This document shows, one piece after another, positions 25,091-32,866 of a stretch of 64,000 nucleotides of DNA. Both the position numbers and the translations under genes were made by a program. Within the stretch, counting starts at the first letter, position 1. Each line of letters begins with the position of its first letter. The notes under the pieces are model-generated. The model was not told the DNA's origin and made no database searches. It worked only from the letters and a program-made list of their open reading frames with translations. This stretch comes from Nitrospira sp. (GTDB taxonomy: Bacteria; Nitrospirota; Nitrospiria; Nitrospirales; Nitrospiraceae), in the NCBI GenBank assembly GCA_030123605.1, contig CP126123.1, positions 3,142,001-3,206,000 on the forward strand, in the 5' to 3' direction.

Positions 25091-27736
25091 GTGCCGACCC
25101 TTTATCTGATCGATGGTAGTGCCTACATCTATCGAGCGTTCTTTGCTCTACCGCCCCTGTCCAATTCCAAAGGCCTGCAGACCAACGCCGTCTACGGTTT
25201 CACGACCATGCTGTTGAAGGTCCTGCGGGACCACCGGCCGGATTATGTCGCGGTGGTCTTCGACGAGAAGGGCCCGACCCATCGTCATGAAGCCTTCAAG
25301 GAGTACAAGGCGCAGCGGCCTCCGATGCCGCAAGGCATGAGCGCGCAGGTTCCCTACATCCATCGCGTGGTGGAAGCCCTGTCGGTGCCCGTGATCAGGC
25401 AAGCGGGGTACGAAGCGGATGACCTGATCGGCACCTTGGCACGCAAGGCGGAAGCCGGCGGCCTCGAGGTGGTGATCGTGACCAGCGATAAGGACATGTT
25501 TCAGCTGCTCACGCCGAAGACGCGCATTTACGATCCGGTGAAGGACACATGGTTCGGCGAAGCAGATTCGCAGACACGATTCGGGGTGGAGCCGGCGCGG
25601 GTCGCCGAGGTGATGGGCCTGATGGGCGATACGAGCGACAACATCCCCGGGGTGAAGGGGATCGGCGAGAAGACGGCGGTGAAATTGATCACGCAGTTCG
25701 GCACGATCGACGAGCTGTTGGCGCGCGTTCAGGAGGTCACGTCGACCAAAACCAAGAATCTCCTGTTGGAGCAGGGTGAGAACGCCCGCTTAAGCAAACA
25801 GCTGGCGACGATTCAATTGGATTGTCCGGTCGAGTTCGACTCGGCTCGGTTTCGGGTGAAGACGCCGCATACCGAGACATTGGTGGGGCTGTTGCGAGAG
25901 CTGGAGTTCATGACGTTGGCCAAGACGTTTCAGGGTGAGACGCCCGAGCAAAATCGGTTAGGGGCCGAGATCAAGCAGATCCATGAGGTCGCCGAAGCCG
26001 AGGCCTTTCTCAAAAGGCTGCGAGATGAAGACATTGTGGGGGTTGCCTGCCTATTGAGCGGCGAAACAGGCGTGAGAGCGGAAGTGCAGGGGTGTGCGTT
26101 GGGCCTACCGGACGGCGGTGTCGCATTTGTGCAGGGCGAGACGCAAGGCTGGCCACGACCGATCACCGGGCTCTTGCGAGACACGCACCGGCCGAAAGCG
26201 GTGCACGATCTTAAGCCGGCCCTCTTGGCGTTCCACCGTCAGGGGGTGGAGGTACAGGGGCCCTGCTTCGACACGATGGTCGCAGATTATCTGTTGAACC
26301 CGAATCGCCGCGCGCACACCTTGGAGGCGGTCGCCATCGACCAACTGAGTTATCAGCTCGGCACGGGGACGAGCGAGCAGGCAGGCAAGGGGTCTGCGTC
26401 CCTGTTCGATGTCGATGAAGGTCTGGTCCGTCGGACGGGAGAAGCGGCAGCTGTGACGGCCAAGGTCGCGCCGCTGCTATACGACCGATTGAAGGAGCAG
26501 GGGAGCCTGGCGCTGTTCGAACAGGTGGAGATGCCCCTCGTGCCGGTCTTGGCCGAGGTCGAGCGTAATGGGTTTCTACTCGATGTGGAGGGACTGCATG
26601 GGTTGAGCAAAGAGTTGGAGCGGGAACTCGACCACATGGTGGAAGGGATTTATCTCCTGGCAGGCGGTGAGTTCAATATCGGCTCACCGAAGCAACTCGC
26701 CACTGTGCTCTTCGAGACATTGGGGTTGAAGCCGTTGCGGAAAACGAAAACCGGGTACTCGACGGATGAAGACACGTTGACTCAACTCGCAACCCAGCAT
26801 GAGCTGCCGGCGCAAATCCTGAACTACCGTACCTTGACCAAACTCAAATCGACCTATGTCGATGCCCTGCCGCAGCTGGTGAATCCCGAGACCAAGCGGC
26901 TCCACACCTCACTCAACCAGACGGTGGCGGCCACGGGACGTCTCTCTTCCACCGATCCCAATCTGCAGAACATTCCGGTCAAGGGCGACTACGGCCTGCG
27001 CATCCGCGAAGCCTTCATCGCGGCATCGGGGCATCAATTGCTCTGCGCGGACTATAGCCAGGTCGAGCCGCGCATTCTAGCGCACCTCTCGCAAGATCCG
27101 CGGCTGTTGCAAGTGTTCGAACGCGGCGAAGACATTCATATGGCCACGGCGATGGAGCTTTTCAACCTTCCGGCCGGGCAGGTTACGCGAGACATGCGGC
27201 GCGCGGCGAAGAGCGTGGTGTTCGGGATCGTATACGGGATCAGCCCGTTCGGTCTGGCCTCGAACATCGGTGTCTCGCAAGCCGACGCCAAGAAATATAT
27301 CGAGACGTTTTTCGAAAAATTCCCGGCAGTGCGAGCCTTGATGGATCGCAATATCGAAGAGGGAAAGACGAAGGGGTATACCACGACCATCCTCGGGCGC
27401 CGGCGCCAGATTCCGGAATTGCAGAGCGGCGACCCTGCTCAGCGCGGCATGGGCGAGCGTATGGCCGTGAACAGTCCGATTCAAGGTTCAGCCGCGGATC
27501 TCATCAAGGTGGCCATGATCAACGTCCACCGACGGCTGCGGGACGAACTACCGGCCACCAAGATGATTCTCCAGGTGCATGACGAGTTAATCTTCGAAGC
27601 GACGGAACTTGATCTTGAGCAGGCCAAGCGGCTGGTGAGGCAGGAGATGGAGGCCACCGGCACCAAACTCGGCCTGTCTGTCCCGCTGAAAGTCGATCTG
27701 GGGGTCGGTCGGAACTGGCGAGCCGCCCATCCGTAG
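25091..27736 (+). CDS. polA: DNA polymerase I, proofreading domain degenerate
   Basis: Repair and Okazaki-fragment polymerase of 881 residues. Residues 1 to about 290 are the 5'-3' exonuclease (YLIDGSAYIYRAFFA, DEKGPTHRHE, TSDKDMFQLL, GDTSDNIPGVKGIGEKTA). Residues 300-480 occupy the 3'-5' exonuclease position but lack its catalytic acids: motif I reads GVACLLSGE instead of DTET, motif II HDLKPALL instead of NLKYD, and motif III TGEAAAVTAK instead of YAAEDADVT. The polymerase domain is intact (DYSQVEPRILAHLS; RRAAKSVVFGIVYG; VHDELIFEA). The start is GTG 25091 with AAGGGG about 7 nt upstream. It should polymerise and nick-translate but not proofread, as in Taq. Confidence 0.95.
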   Translation: MPTLYLIDGSAYIYRAFFALPPLSNSKGLQTNAVYGFTTMLLKVLRDHRPDYVAVVFDEKGPTHRHEAFKEYKAQRPPMPQGMSAQVPYIHRVVEALSVPVIRQAGYEADDLIGTLARKAEAGGLEVVIVTSDKDMFQLLTPKTRIYDPVKDTWFGEADSQTRFGVEPARVAEVMGLMGDTSDNIPGVKGIGEKTAVKLITQFGTIDELLARVQEVTSTKTKNLLLEQGENARLSKQLATIQLDCPVEFDSARFRVKTPHTETLVGLLRELEFMTLAKTFQGETPEQNRLGAEIKQIHEVAEAEAFLKRLRDEDIVGVACLLSGETGVRAEVQGCALGLPDGGVAFVQGETQGWPRPITGLLRDTHRPKAVHDLKPALLAFHRQGVEVQGPCFDTMVADYLLNPNRRAHTLEAVAIDQLSYQLGTGTSEQAGKGSASLFDVDEGLVRRTGEAAAVTAKVAPLLYDRLKEQGSLALFEQVEMPLVPVLAEVERNGFLLDVEGLHGLSKELERELDHMVEGIYLLAGGEFNIGSPKQLATVLFETLGLKPLRKTKTGYSTDEDTLTQLATQHELPAQILNYRTLTKLKSTYVDALPQLVNPETKRLHTSLNQTVAATGRLSSTDPNLQNIPVKGDYGLRIREAFIAASGHQLLCADYSQVEPRILAHLSQDPRLLQVFERGEDIHMATAMELFNLPAGQVTRDMRRAAKSVVFGIVYGISPFGLASNIGVSQADAKKYIETFFEKFPAVRALMDRNIEEGKTKGYTTTILGRRRQIPELQSGDPAQRGMGERMAVNSPIQGSAADLIKVAMINVHRRLRDELPATKMILQVHDELIFEATELDLEQAKRLVRQEMEATGTKLGLSVPLKVDLGVGRNWRAAHP

Positions 27737-27773
27737 CGCGGGAATCGACGGGGCAGTCTCACAACACACTATC

Positions 27774-28160
27774 ATGGGACGGAGACGATCACCGCTTTCA
27801 GTCACGGAGCCTGAGTTTCAGGCCTTGGTGCAGCAGGCCCTGGACGGCTTGCCGGACGAGTATGCCAGGCTCTTGTCCAACGTCGCGGTGGTCGTGGAGG
27901 AAGAACCTCCCCCAGACGTACGGGCCGACCTGGAAATGGACGAAGACGAGGATCTTCTCGGCCTCTACCAAGGACTTTCCATCGACAAAGAATCCTTCTT
28001 CCAGACCGGCGGGCAACTGCCGGCAAAAATTTCCATCTATCGCGGGCCGATCCTCCGGCTCTGCCGCACGAAACAAGAAGTGGTACAGGAAGTGCGCGAC
28101 ACGGTCGTGCACGAGATCGGGCACCATTTCGGGCTGGACGACGACGAGATGCCGTATTAG
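27774..28160 (+). CDS. Zincin-like metallopeptidase family protein
   Basis: Protein of 128 residues of the metallopeptidase family PF06262 (formerly DUF1025). The zinc motif is HEIGHHFGLDDDEM at the very C-terminus, with HExxH followed by the third ligand Asp. Members of this family are short like this one and their substrate is unknown. The N-terminal half (FQALVQQALDGLPDEYARLLSNVAVVVEEEP) is the conserved helical lead-in. No signal peptide. It follows polA by 37 nt and is directly followed by an inverted-repeat element. Confidence 0.88.
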   Translation: MGRRRSPLSVTEPEFQALVQQALDGLPDEYARLLSNVAVVVEEEPPPDVRADLEMDEDEDLLGLYQGLSIDKESFFQTGGQLPAKISIYRGPILRLCRTKQEVVQEVRDTVVHEIGHHFGLDDDEMPY

Positions 28161-28286
28161 CAGGATGGTCAAAACGGCTGTCTGCTTCGTTCTTGGTCAC
28201 ACGCCTCCCTGCGACGTACCCCAGGCGGTACGCCTCAGTCGTCACGCTTCCTGCGGCCTTGCTGGACAGCCTTTTTGACCATCCTG
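28161..28286. repeat. 126-bp element with 22-bp inverted ends (REP/MITE-like)
   Basis: The left end (28161-28182, CAGGATGGTCAAAACGGCTG...) and right end (28265-28286) are inverted copies with one mismatch in 22. A smaller palindrome CGTACC-CCAGGC-GGTACG lies inside. Reading from the right end, the order CAAAAAGGC-TGTCCAGC-GCCGCAG is shared with the element at 53478-53598, so this looks like a dispersed intergenic repeat of this genome. It carries no gene and marks the left edge of the AT-rich insert. Confidence 0.75.
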
Positions 28287-28330
28287 TGAAGAGAAGTTTC
28301 GAGATCGCATTGACTTCCACTCCCCAAGAC

Positions 28331-30073
28331 TCAACTACGGTAAAAGCCAATTTGTGGATGTTGTACGACTTGCAGATAGGACTTCAGAGTTTTGCGAATC
28401 CACTCATGATTAAGAGCGTTACGTGGCAAGGCTTCTTGAGGAGAGAAAACCGTTGTGATGGCATGAATGATTTTAAGCAAAAACTCAACCATGGCATCGA
28501 AGCCTAGCAGGCATTCTTCGCACCTCTCAGACCAACTGTAATCGTTTCGCCTTGAGATCCAATTGGGGGTGAATAGAAGTTCGTGGTTAACTGATAACAG
28601 GGCGCCAGAGATGCCATCAATAGAGACCTCTAAAATGAAATCGCGGTATCTCCTGCTCTGGAAATAGAGTTCAGCACAAGGGAGAAATCGCAAAAGCCCG
28701 TTGAAAATGTTATCACCCATCACGGCGTGAATGTCAGGGATGTATTTTTGCTTAACAGTGAGAGTGGCTGATCCATCCGTTGCAATCGAATATAACTGGG
28801 TTAGTTCATGATCTCGGCTTGCGACGAGAGCTGATACTCGGTTGTTTTCCTTGACCAAGTTACTGCTGTTATCGAGCAATGGAAAGCGATATCTTCTTCC
28901 GATGTCCAGCGGTAGGAAGTACGAACACCGGATTAGGTATTCCAACAGTTCATGCTCAGGTATCGGCATGTGTTTCTTCGGTTTCAAAGTGACGGTAAGT
29001 TGCCACGAAGCGTCCAGCCTCACCCTATGACCGCTTTTGGTAGTGGATTCATCGATTGTTTCTGCGGGCATGTCAACAGCTGCACACCTATTCCTGATTC
29101 CTTCTTTTTTTGTGTCTAAAAGCTTCTTGTCGGCTACGGCGAAGAGGTCTTCGGGATTGGAAACTGGATTAGGGTACGCTGCTATGCCTATGGTTACTGT
29201 TGACTTAACATCAGGGGCAAGATGTTGTAGCCTTTGCACCTCTTTCCGTAGTCGCTCTGCGACCACTTTTGCCTCCCCCAATTCGAAATTGGGCAGAACG
29301 GCAACCATTTCATCGCCACCGTAACGATAAACCGTTCCTTTGCCCTGCAGAATTTTTTGGATCTTTTGTGCCACGGCATGAAGCACGAGATCTGCACCAT
29401 CATGACCGGCGAGTTCGTTAAGTTTCTTGAAGTAGTCTAAATCAATGACTAGCAAAGCCAAGGGCATTTGCTGCTCTTTTGATTTGGAAATAAAGCCAGG
29501 AAGATCAGCATCATATTGCTTCCGGCTCGGAATCTTAGTGACGGCATCTATGTCTGGGGCTCGTCGGTTGGGCATAAGCCTCTCTTCGGAGCCAACTTGC
29601 CATCCTTGTGCAGTGAGTCTGCATCTGATGTTTGTCGTAACTGGGAACTGCTCAGGTTCAATCCGATTGTCCTTGCGCAAATGTTCAAGAATGAAAAGCA
29701 GCTCCTCACGATTTTGAGTGTGGAACAACGGCCAATCTAGATCCAGGTCAATAGCTACCCAATCTCCCATAAAGCGGGAACGTCTTTTCATGTGGCCCAA
29801 GATCACGGCAGTCTTGGTTTCGATCGGAATCGATTCCATCTCTTTTGTGATGGCTTCGACCTTCGCGCTGATTAGTACTGCCTTCTCGCCCTGAGATGAA
29901 TGTGTTCTTGTGTAAATAGATAAAAGTGGTCGGAGCCTGACCTCGAAGTGAACTTTTCCTCCCGGCATCTCAAATTCGCCACAACGGGGGCAAATAACGA
30001 TAAAAGAGTCTCTCCCTGAAGTGGGTTGAACCTTCGGGATGGTATGACTACAAAGAGGACATTCGGCGATCAC
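28331..30073 (-). CDS. Zinc-ribbon / winged-helix-like / GGDEF-domain protein
   Basis: Protein of 580 residues in visibly AT-rich DNA. N-terminal zinc ribbon: C5-x2-C8 and C28-x2-C31 (CPLC, CPRCGEFEM). Residues 45-165 look helical, with ELLFILEHLRKDNRI and CRLTAQGW resembling a winged helix. A GGDEF domain follows (about 175-335): LVIDLDYFKKLN, YRYGGDEM at 250-256 (Met for Phe), TIGIAAYP, DKKLLDTKKEGIRNR. No RxxD inhibitory site is seen. The last 240 residues are unassigned. Signal or membrane segments are absent, so it should be a soluble nucleotide cyclase or sensor. The start is GTG 30073, with AAGGT 11 nt upstream. Possibly horizontally acquired. Confidence 0.75.
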   Translation of the reverse strand: MIAECPLCSHTIPKVQPTSGRDSFIVICPRCGEFEMPGGKVHFEVRLRPLLSIYTRTHSSQGEKAVLISAKVEAITKEMESIPIETKTAVILGHMKRRSRFMGDWVAIDLDLDWPLFHTQNREELLFILEHLRKDNRIEPEQFPVTTNIRCRLTAQGWQVGSEERLMPNRRAPDIDAVTKIPSRKQYDADLPGFISKSKEQQMPLALLVIDLDYFKKLNELAGHDGADLVLHAVAQKIQKILQGKGTVYRYGGDEMVAVLPNFELGEAKVVAERLRKEVQRLQHLAPDVKSTVTIGIAAYPNPVSNPEDLFAVADKKLLDTKKEGIRNRCAAVDMPAETIDESTTKSGHRVRLDASWQLTVTLKPKKHMPIPEHELLEYLIRCSYFLPLDIGRRYRFPLLDNSSNLVKENNRVSALVASRDHELTQLYSIATDGSATLTVKQKYIPDIHAVMGDNIFNGLLRFLPCAELYFQSRRYRDFILEVSIDGISGALLSVNHELLFTPNWISRRNDYSWSERCEECLLGFDAMVEFLLKIIHAITTVFSPQEALPRNALNHEWIRKTLKSYLQVVQHPQIGFYRS

Positions 30074-30224
30074 GTGTAAGCTACCTTCTTAAATTGGCTG
30101 ATGCAGAGCCCTCGCTAGTGGTTTGTATTGAACCGCATCGTGTGAAGGCAAGTGTGGGTGGCGTGACGGTATCTGTGGTTGCCCAGGAAAATGTGGATAG
30201 CCCGGTCGAGTCCTCTCGGCAAAC

Positions 30225-30425
30225 TCAAGACAGGGTTTCGAGTAAGTCGACGTCTTTCTTGAGGAGCTGGTTCACGACATCTTGAACCGCTTTTCCCTTC
30301 TTCCGGGCGATGCGTTCGAGTCGACTTTGCACCTTAGTATCGAGATAGATGGGCAAGCGCAGTTCCGCCCCCTTCCTATAAAACTTTCCTTTCACAGCGT
30401 CGGAAAAATCATACTCTCGTTTCAT
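30225..30425 (-). CDS. brnA: BrnA-type antitoxin
   Basis: Antitoxin of 66 residues. The N-terminal MKREYDFSDAVKGKFYR matches the toxin-binding start of BrnA proteins, and the C-terminal half (LRLPIYLDTKVQSRLERIARKKG) looks like a ribbon-helix-helix DNA-binding domain. It would neutralise the BrnT toxin and, with it, repress the operon. Its ATG shares one base with the stop of brnT (TGATG), giving the toxin-first order that is standard for BrnTA. Confidence 0.85.
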   Translation of the reverse strand: MKREYDFSDAVKGKFYRKGAELRLPIYLDTKVQSRLERIARKKGKAVQDVVNQLLKKDVDLLETLS

Positions 30426-30730
30426 CAGGTCCTCCGATATTGCTTGGCCTCGTTCTTGGTTGCCTTACGAGATGAGATAATGCGTATCGTGGCGCTTCCT
30501 ACTTCAATCTCGTGGTAGGTGTGGCAAACAACCAATATAGCCCCTGTCCCATCGAGTCCTAACGTGACCCATCGATCTTCATCTTGGCTGTGCTCTTCGT
30601 CAAACTTGGAGAGAGCCTCTGGGTCAAGGAGGACTGAGGTTGCCCGGTCAAAAGAGATGCCGTGCTTCCTAACGTTTTGCTTCGCTTTGTCGGGATCCCA
30701 CTCAAACCGGTACTGGAATGGTTTAGCCAC
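30425..30730 (-). CDS. brnT: BrnT-type ribonuclease toxin
   Basis: Type II toxin of 101 residues with a RelE-like fold. The family pattern is clear: YRFEWDPDKAKQNVRKHGISFDRAT, LLDPEAL, DEDRWVTLGLDG, LVVCHTY, IRIISSRKATKNEAKQY. BrnT cleaves RNA and stops translation until BrnA binds it. The start is GTG 30730, preceded in frame by a stop. The pair sits beside the GGDEF-type gene in AT-rich DNA, consistent with a mobile acquisition. Confidence 0.9.
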   Translation of the reverse strand: MAKPFQYRFEWDPDKAKQNVRKHGISFDRATSVLLDPEALSKFDEEHSQDEDRWVTLGLDGTGAILVVCHTYHEIEVGSATIRIISSRKATKNEAKQYRRT

Positions 30731-30751
30731 AGGCGCATTATTTCATAAAGT

Positions 30752-30769
30752 TTCCTTCTAACCAAGGAA
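30752..30769. promoter_or_regulatory. Inverted repeat upstream of brnTA, candidate operator
   Basis: TTCCTT-CTAACC-AAGGAA, a perfect 6-bp inverted repeat with a 6-nt centre, lies 22 nt upstream of the brnT start. BrnA-type antitoxins are known to repress their own promoter, so this is a plausible binding site. Confidence 0.45.
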
Positions 30770-30976
30770 GTCCTTTCGGCGAGGGGGCAAGAGGTGAAAG
30801 GAGTCACAATAGTTGATCAAGCGGCAGGGTTGTCGCAATTGATCGGAGGATGATAGCGTGGCCAAAGCTCACTGACTGCTAGTCCGTGCAGTAGGCTTCG
30901 CTCCATGGCCTGGCGACTCGACTAAGGTTTGCTGGACTTGGTTGCGGACGGAGCAGCCGTGTGGGCTATGAGCGGC

Positions 30977-32230
30977 TTATGAATAGAACCGACCGACGAT
31001 CTGGTTGAAGTTGAACAGTATCGCGTTCGTACGGGTATAGGCGGCGTGGCCGTAGTAGTGGTCGCGGACATTGGTCGAGCCGGTGCAGTCTTTGTAGTCC
31101 GCCAACAGGCACTGCCCTTCACTCGGGAAGCGAGTGGCGCGGCGCGCACATTCCACCCACCGTTCGAAACCATCGTAGGGTTCCAGCAATTCCCAGACTG
31201 CTTTATTGGCGGCCTTGGCCTGCTCGGCGGGAAGCGCATCGCTGCCGGCGACGGCGAGTTCCTGTACGTAATCGCCGCCCCAGGCGATCGGCATTTCTAC
31301 GGTGATCTGCGGCAGGTCCATTTTGGAGAGCCAGGTTTTGTCGTCGGTTCGGAGGTGGCGGTGGTTCACGATGTGGAGCAGTTTGCCGATGCCGGATGGG
31401 TCCCAGCCGTAACGGACCGGCGTGCCGAAGGTCACGATATCGACCACCGCTCCGTTCAGCAACGTGCTGCCGTTCAGCAACGGATCGATGCGCCGAATCG
31501 CCTGGGCATCCGGTCCTTCGCCTGAATGGGCCAGCAGGAGATCGAACAGCGTTTTCCGTCCCGTGATGGGCGAAGGGCAGAGCAGGTTGGAGACGAGTGC
31601 GAGGACGAGTCCTGCCTGGCCATGGGCCTGGACCAGGATGCGGTCGTCCGGTCCCAAGTGGTGCTCGGTGATCAACGCACGCAGTCGATCCAGCAATCGA
31701 CAGGCGGCCGATGCACGGCCAAGGTGATGGTGCTCGCTGGACCAGAGTTCCCGGATGCAGGCGATGGGTTTCGTCGGCGCCTGGTTCAGGGCTTTCCGGC
31801 ATTGTTCGATCGTGGTTGCCGTGAAGTTCCCCGCATCGCCGATTTGCTGATCGAGCAGGTTCTTAGTGGCCTCATCGTCGGCCAGCGGAGGCTTCAGTCC
31901 GCCCGGAAGCGGGGTGATCCCGTTCGTGCCTTCCCGCATGAACGAGAGGAGCGAATCCAATCCGGAGATGCCGCGCGAATAGCCGCGTTTGAGACCGCCC
32001 ACCTCATCGAGCCGCCCCAAGCCGAAGACATCGGTGCCTGGGATAGACCCATGCAGAAACAGGATCAGCCGTACGCCTGCTTCTGACAACTTCCGGCCTG
32101 CGTGGCCCATCGCCTCTTGCCAAGCAGGCGACTCAGGATCGGGCGGGGTCGTCCATTCCGCAGAGGTGAGACGGTCGCCGGGACTTTTGCGGGAGAGTTC
32201 GTCGTGCTGGAAGTTGTTTGCGATGGGCAT
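30977..32230 (-). CDS. Alpha/beta-hydrolase-like protein lacking the nucleophile Ser
   Basis: Protein of 417 residues with lipase-like layout: an oxyanion-strand LILFLHGSIPGTDVFG near residue 55, and an elbow VQAHGQAGLVLALVSNLL near residue 195 that aligns with the canonical GHSQGG but has Gly for Ser. A later segment VVDIVTFGTPVRYGWDP resembles the lipase VTFGTP stretch. No signal peptide. Without the nucleophile it may be a scaffold or use another residue. ATG 32230 has no obvious ribosome-binding site. It is 73 nt downstream of the LPP20-like gene. I do not recognise a named family. Confidence 0.65.
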   Translation of the reverse strand: MPIANNFQHDELSRKSPGDRLTSAEWTTPPDPESPAWQEAMGHAGRKLSEAGVRLILFLHGSIPGTDVFGLGRLDEVGGLKRGYSRGISGLDSLLSFMREGTNGITPLPGGLKPPLADDEATKNLLDQQIGDAGNFTATTIEQCRKALNQAPTKPIACIRELWSSEHHHLGRASAACRLLDRLRALITEHHLGPDDRILVQAHGQAGLVLALVSNLLCPSPITGRKTLFDLLLAHSGEGPDAQAIRRIDPLLNGSTLLNGAVVDIVTFGTPVRYGWDPSGIGKLLHIVNHRHLRTDDKTWLSKMDLPQITVEMPIAWGGDYVQELAVAGSDALPAEQAKAANKAVWELLEPYDGFERWVECARRATRFPSEGQCLLADYKDCTGSTNVRDHYYGHAAYTRTNAILFNFNQIVGRFYS

Positions 32231-32303
32231 GGGAAGATTGTCTTACCCGAAACCGAACGTGAAGTTCAATGGAATGCTCGGCGATCTGCTCAGAACGAGG
32301 CGG

Positions 32304-32864
32304 TCAGCGAGGTGGAGACGAATCGGGGCCGGTCGATTCAGTGGATGGGTTCGGCTGCAGCCGGTTCTTCGGCATGACGGCTATGGCAGAACAGGTTTTG
32401 GCCTCGTCGTCAATGCGGCGATCGATAATAGTCACGCCTTGCAGATACTCCTGCACGATTTCTTCTCGGACGACTTCGATGTCCTGTTCTGCCTCCCGGC
32501 CGGTCCGTTCGCGTAGTCGGTCGGTGGCATGTTCCTTCACCAGGACTCGGATCTGCTTGGCGATGTCCGCTCGAGCGGCCAGTTCGGAGACACGCTGACA
32601 GACCAGTTTCCCCTTGCCGAGATCACCTTGACCTCGCCCGATCAGGACCTGCTCGGAGTCATAGGTCAGAGTATGTTCACGCTGCGGATGGTCCAAGGCC
32701 GCCGGTGCGACAGCCTGTTCACGTTTATGCAGGCGATCGAAGGTCTGGTCGGCGTGCTCGCGAACCGCCGGGACGGTCATCTCTGCTGCCATGACGGGAG
32801 GTGCCGCAAACAGGGCGCACAAGAACCACCATCCTGGTCGAGCGGGACTCGGTAGCGCAGGCAT
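32304..32864 (-). CDS. Secreted LPP20-like protein
   Basis: Protein of 186 residues with a signal peptide (WWFLCALFAAPPVMAAE). The middle (LVCQRVSELAARADIAKQIRVLVKEHATDRL) and the C-terminal ...IVQEYLQGVTIIDRRIDDEAKTCSAIAVMPK follow the LPP20/FlgT-type pattern of an Ala-rich helix after processing of the precursor followed by strands. The tail is Pro/Ser-rich. AAGGAGGA lies 7 nt before ATG 32864, and only 2 nt separate it from the stop of the upstream gene, so the two are translated from one message. Function is unknown; envelope location is inferred. Confidence 0.65.
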   Translation of the reverse strand: MPALPSPARPGWWFLCALFAAPPVMAAEMTVPAVREHADQTFDRLHKREQAVAPAALDHPQREHTLTYDSEQVLIGRGQGDLGKGKLVCQRVSELAARADIAKQIRVLVKEHATDRLRERTGREAEQDIEVVREEIVQEYLQGVTIIDRRIDDEAKTCSAIAVMPKNRLQPNPSTESTGPDSSPPR

Positions 32865-32866
32865 TG

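Noticed and set aside
30800-30976. tRNA remnant or attachment site next to the AT-rich insert
   Set aside because: No cloverleaf and no direct repeat of the left edge could be found.
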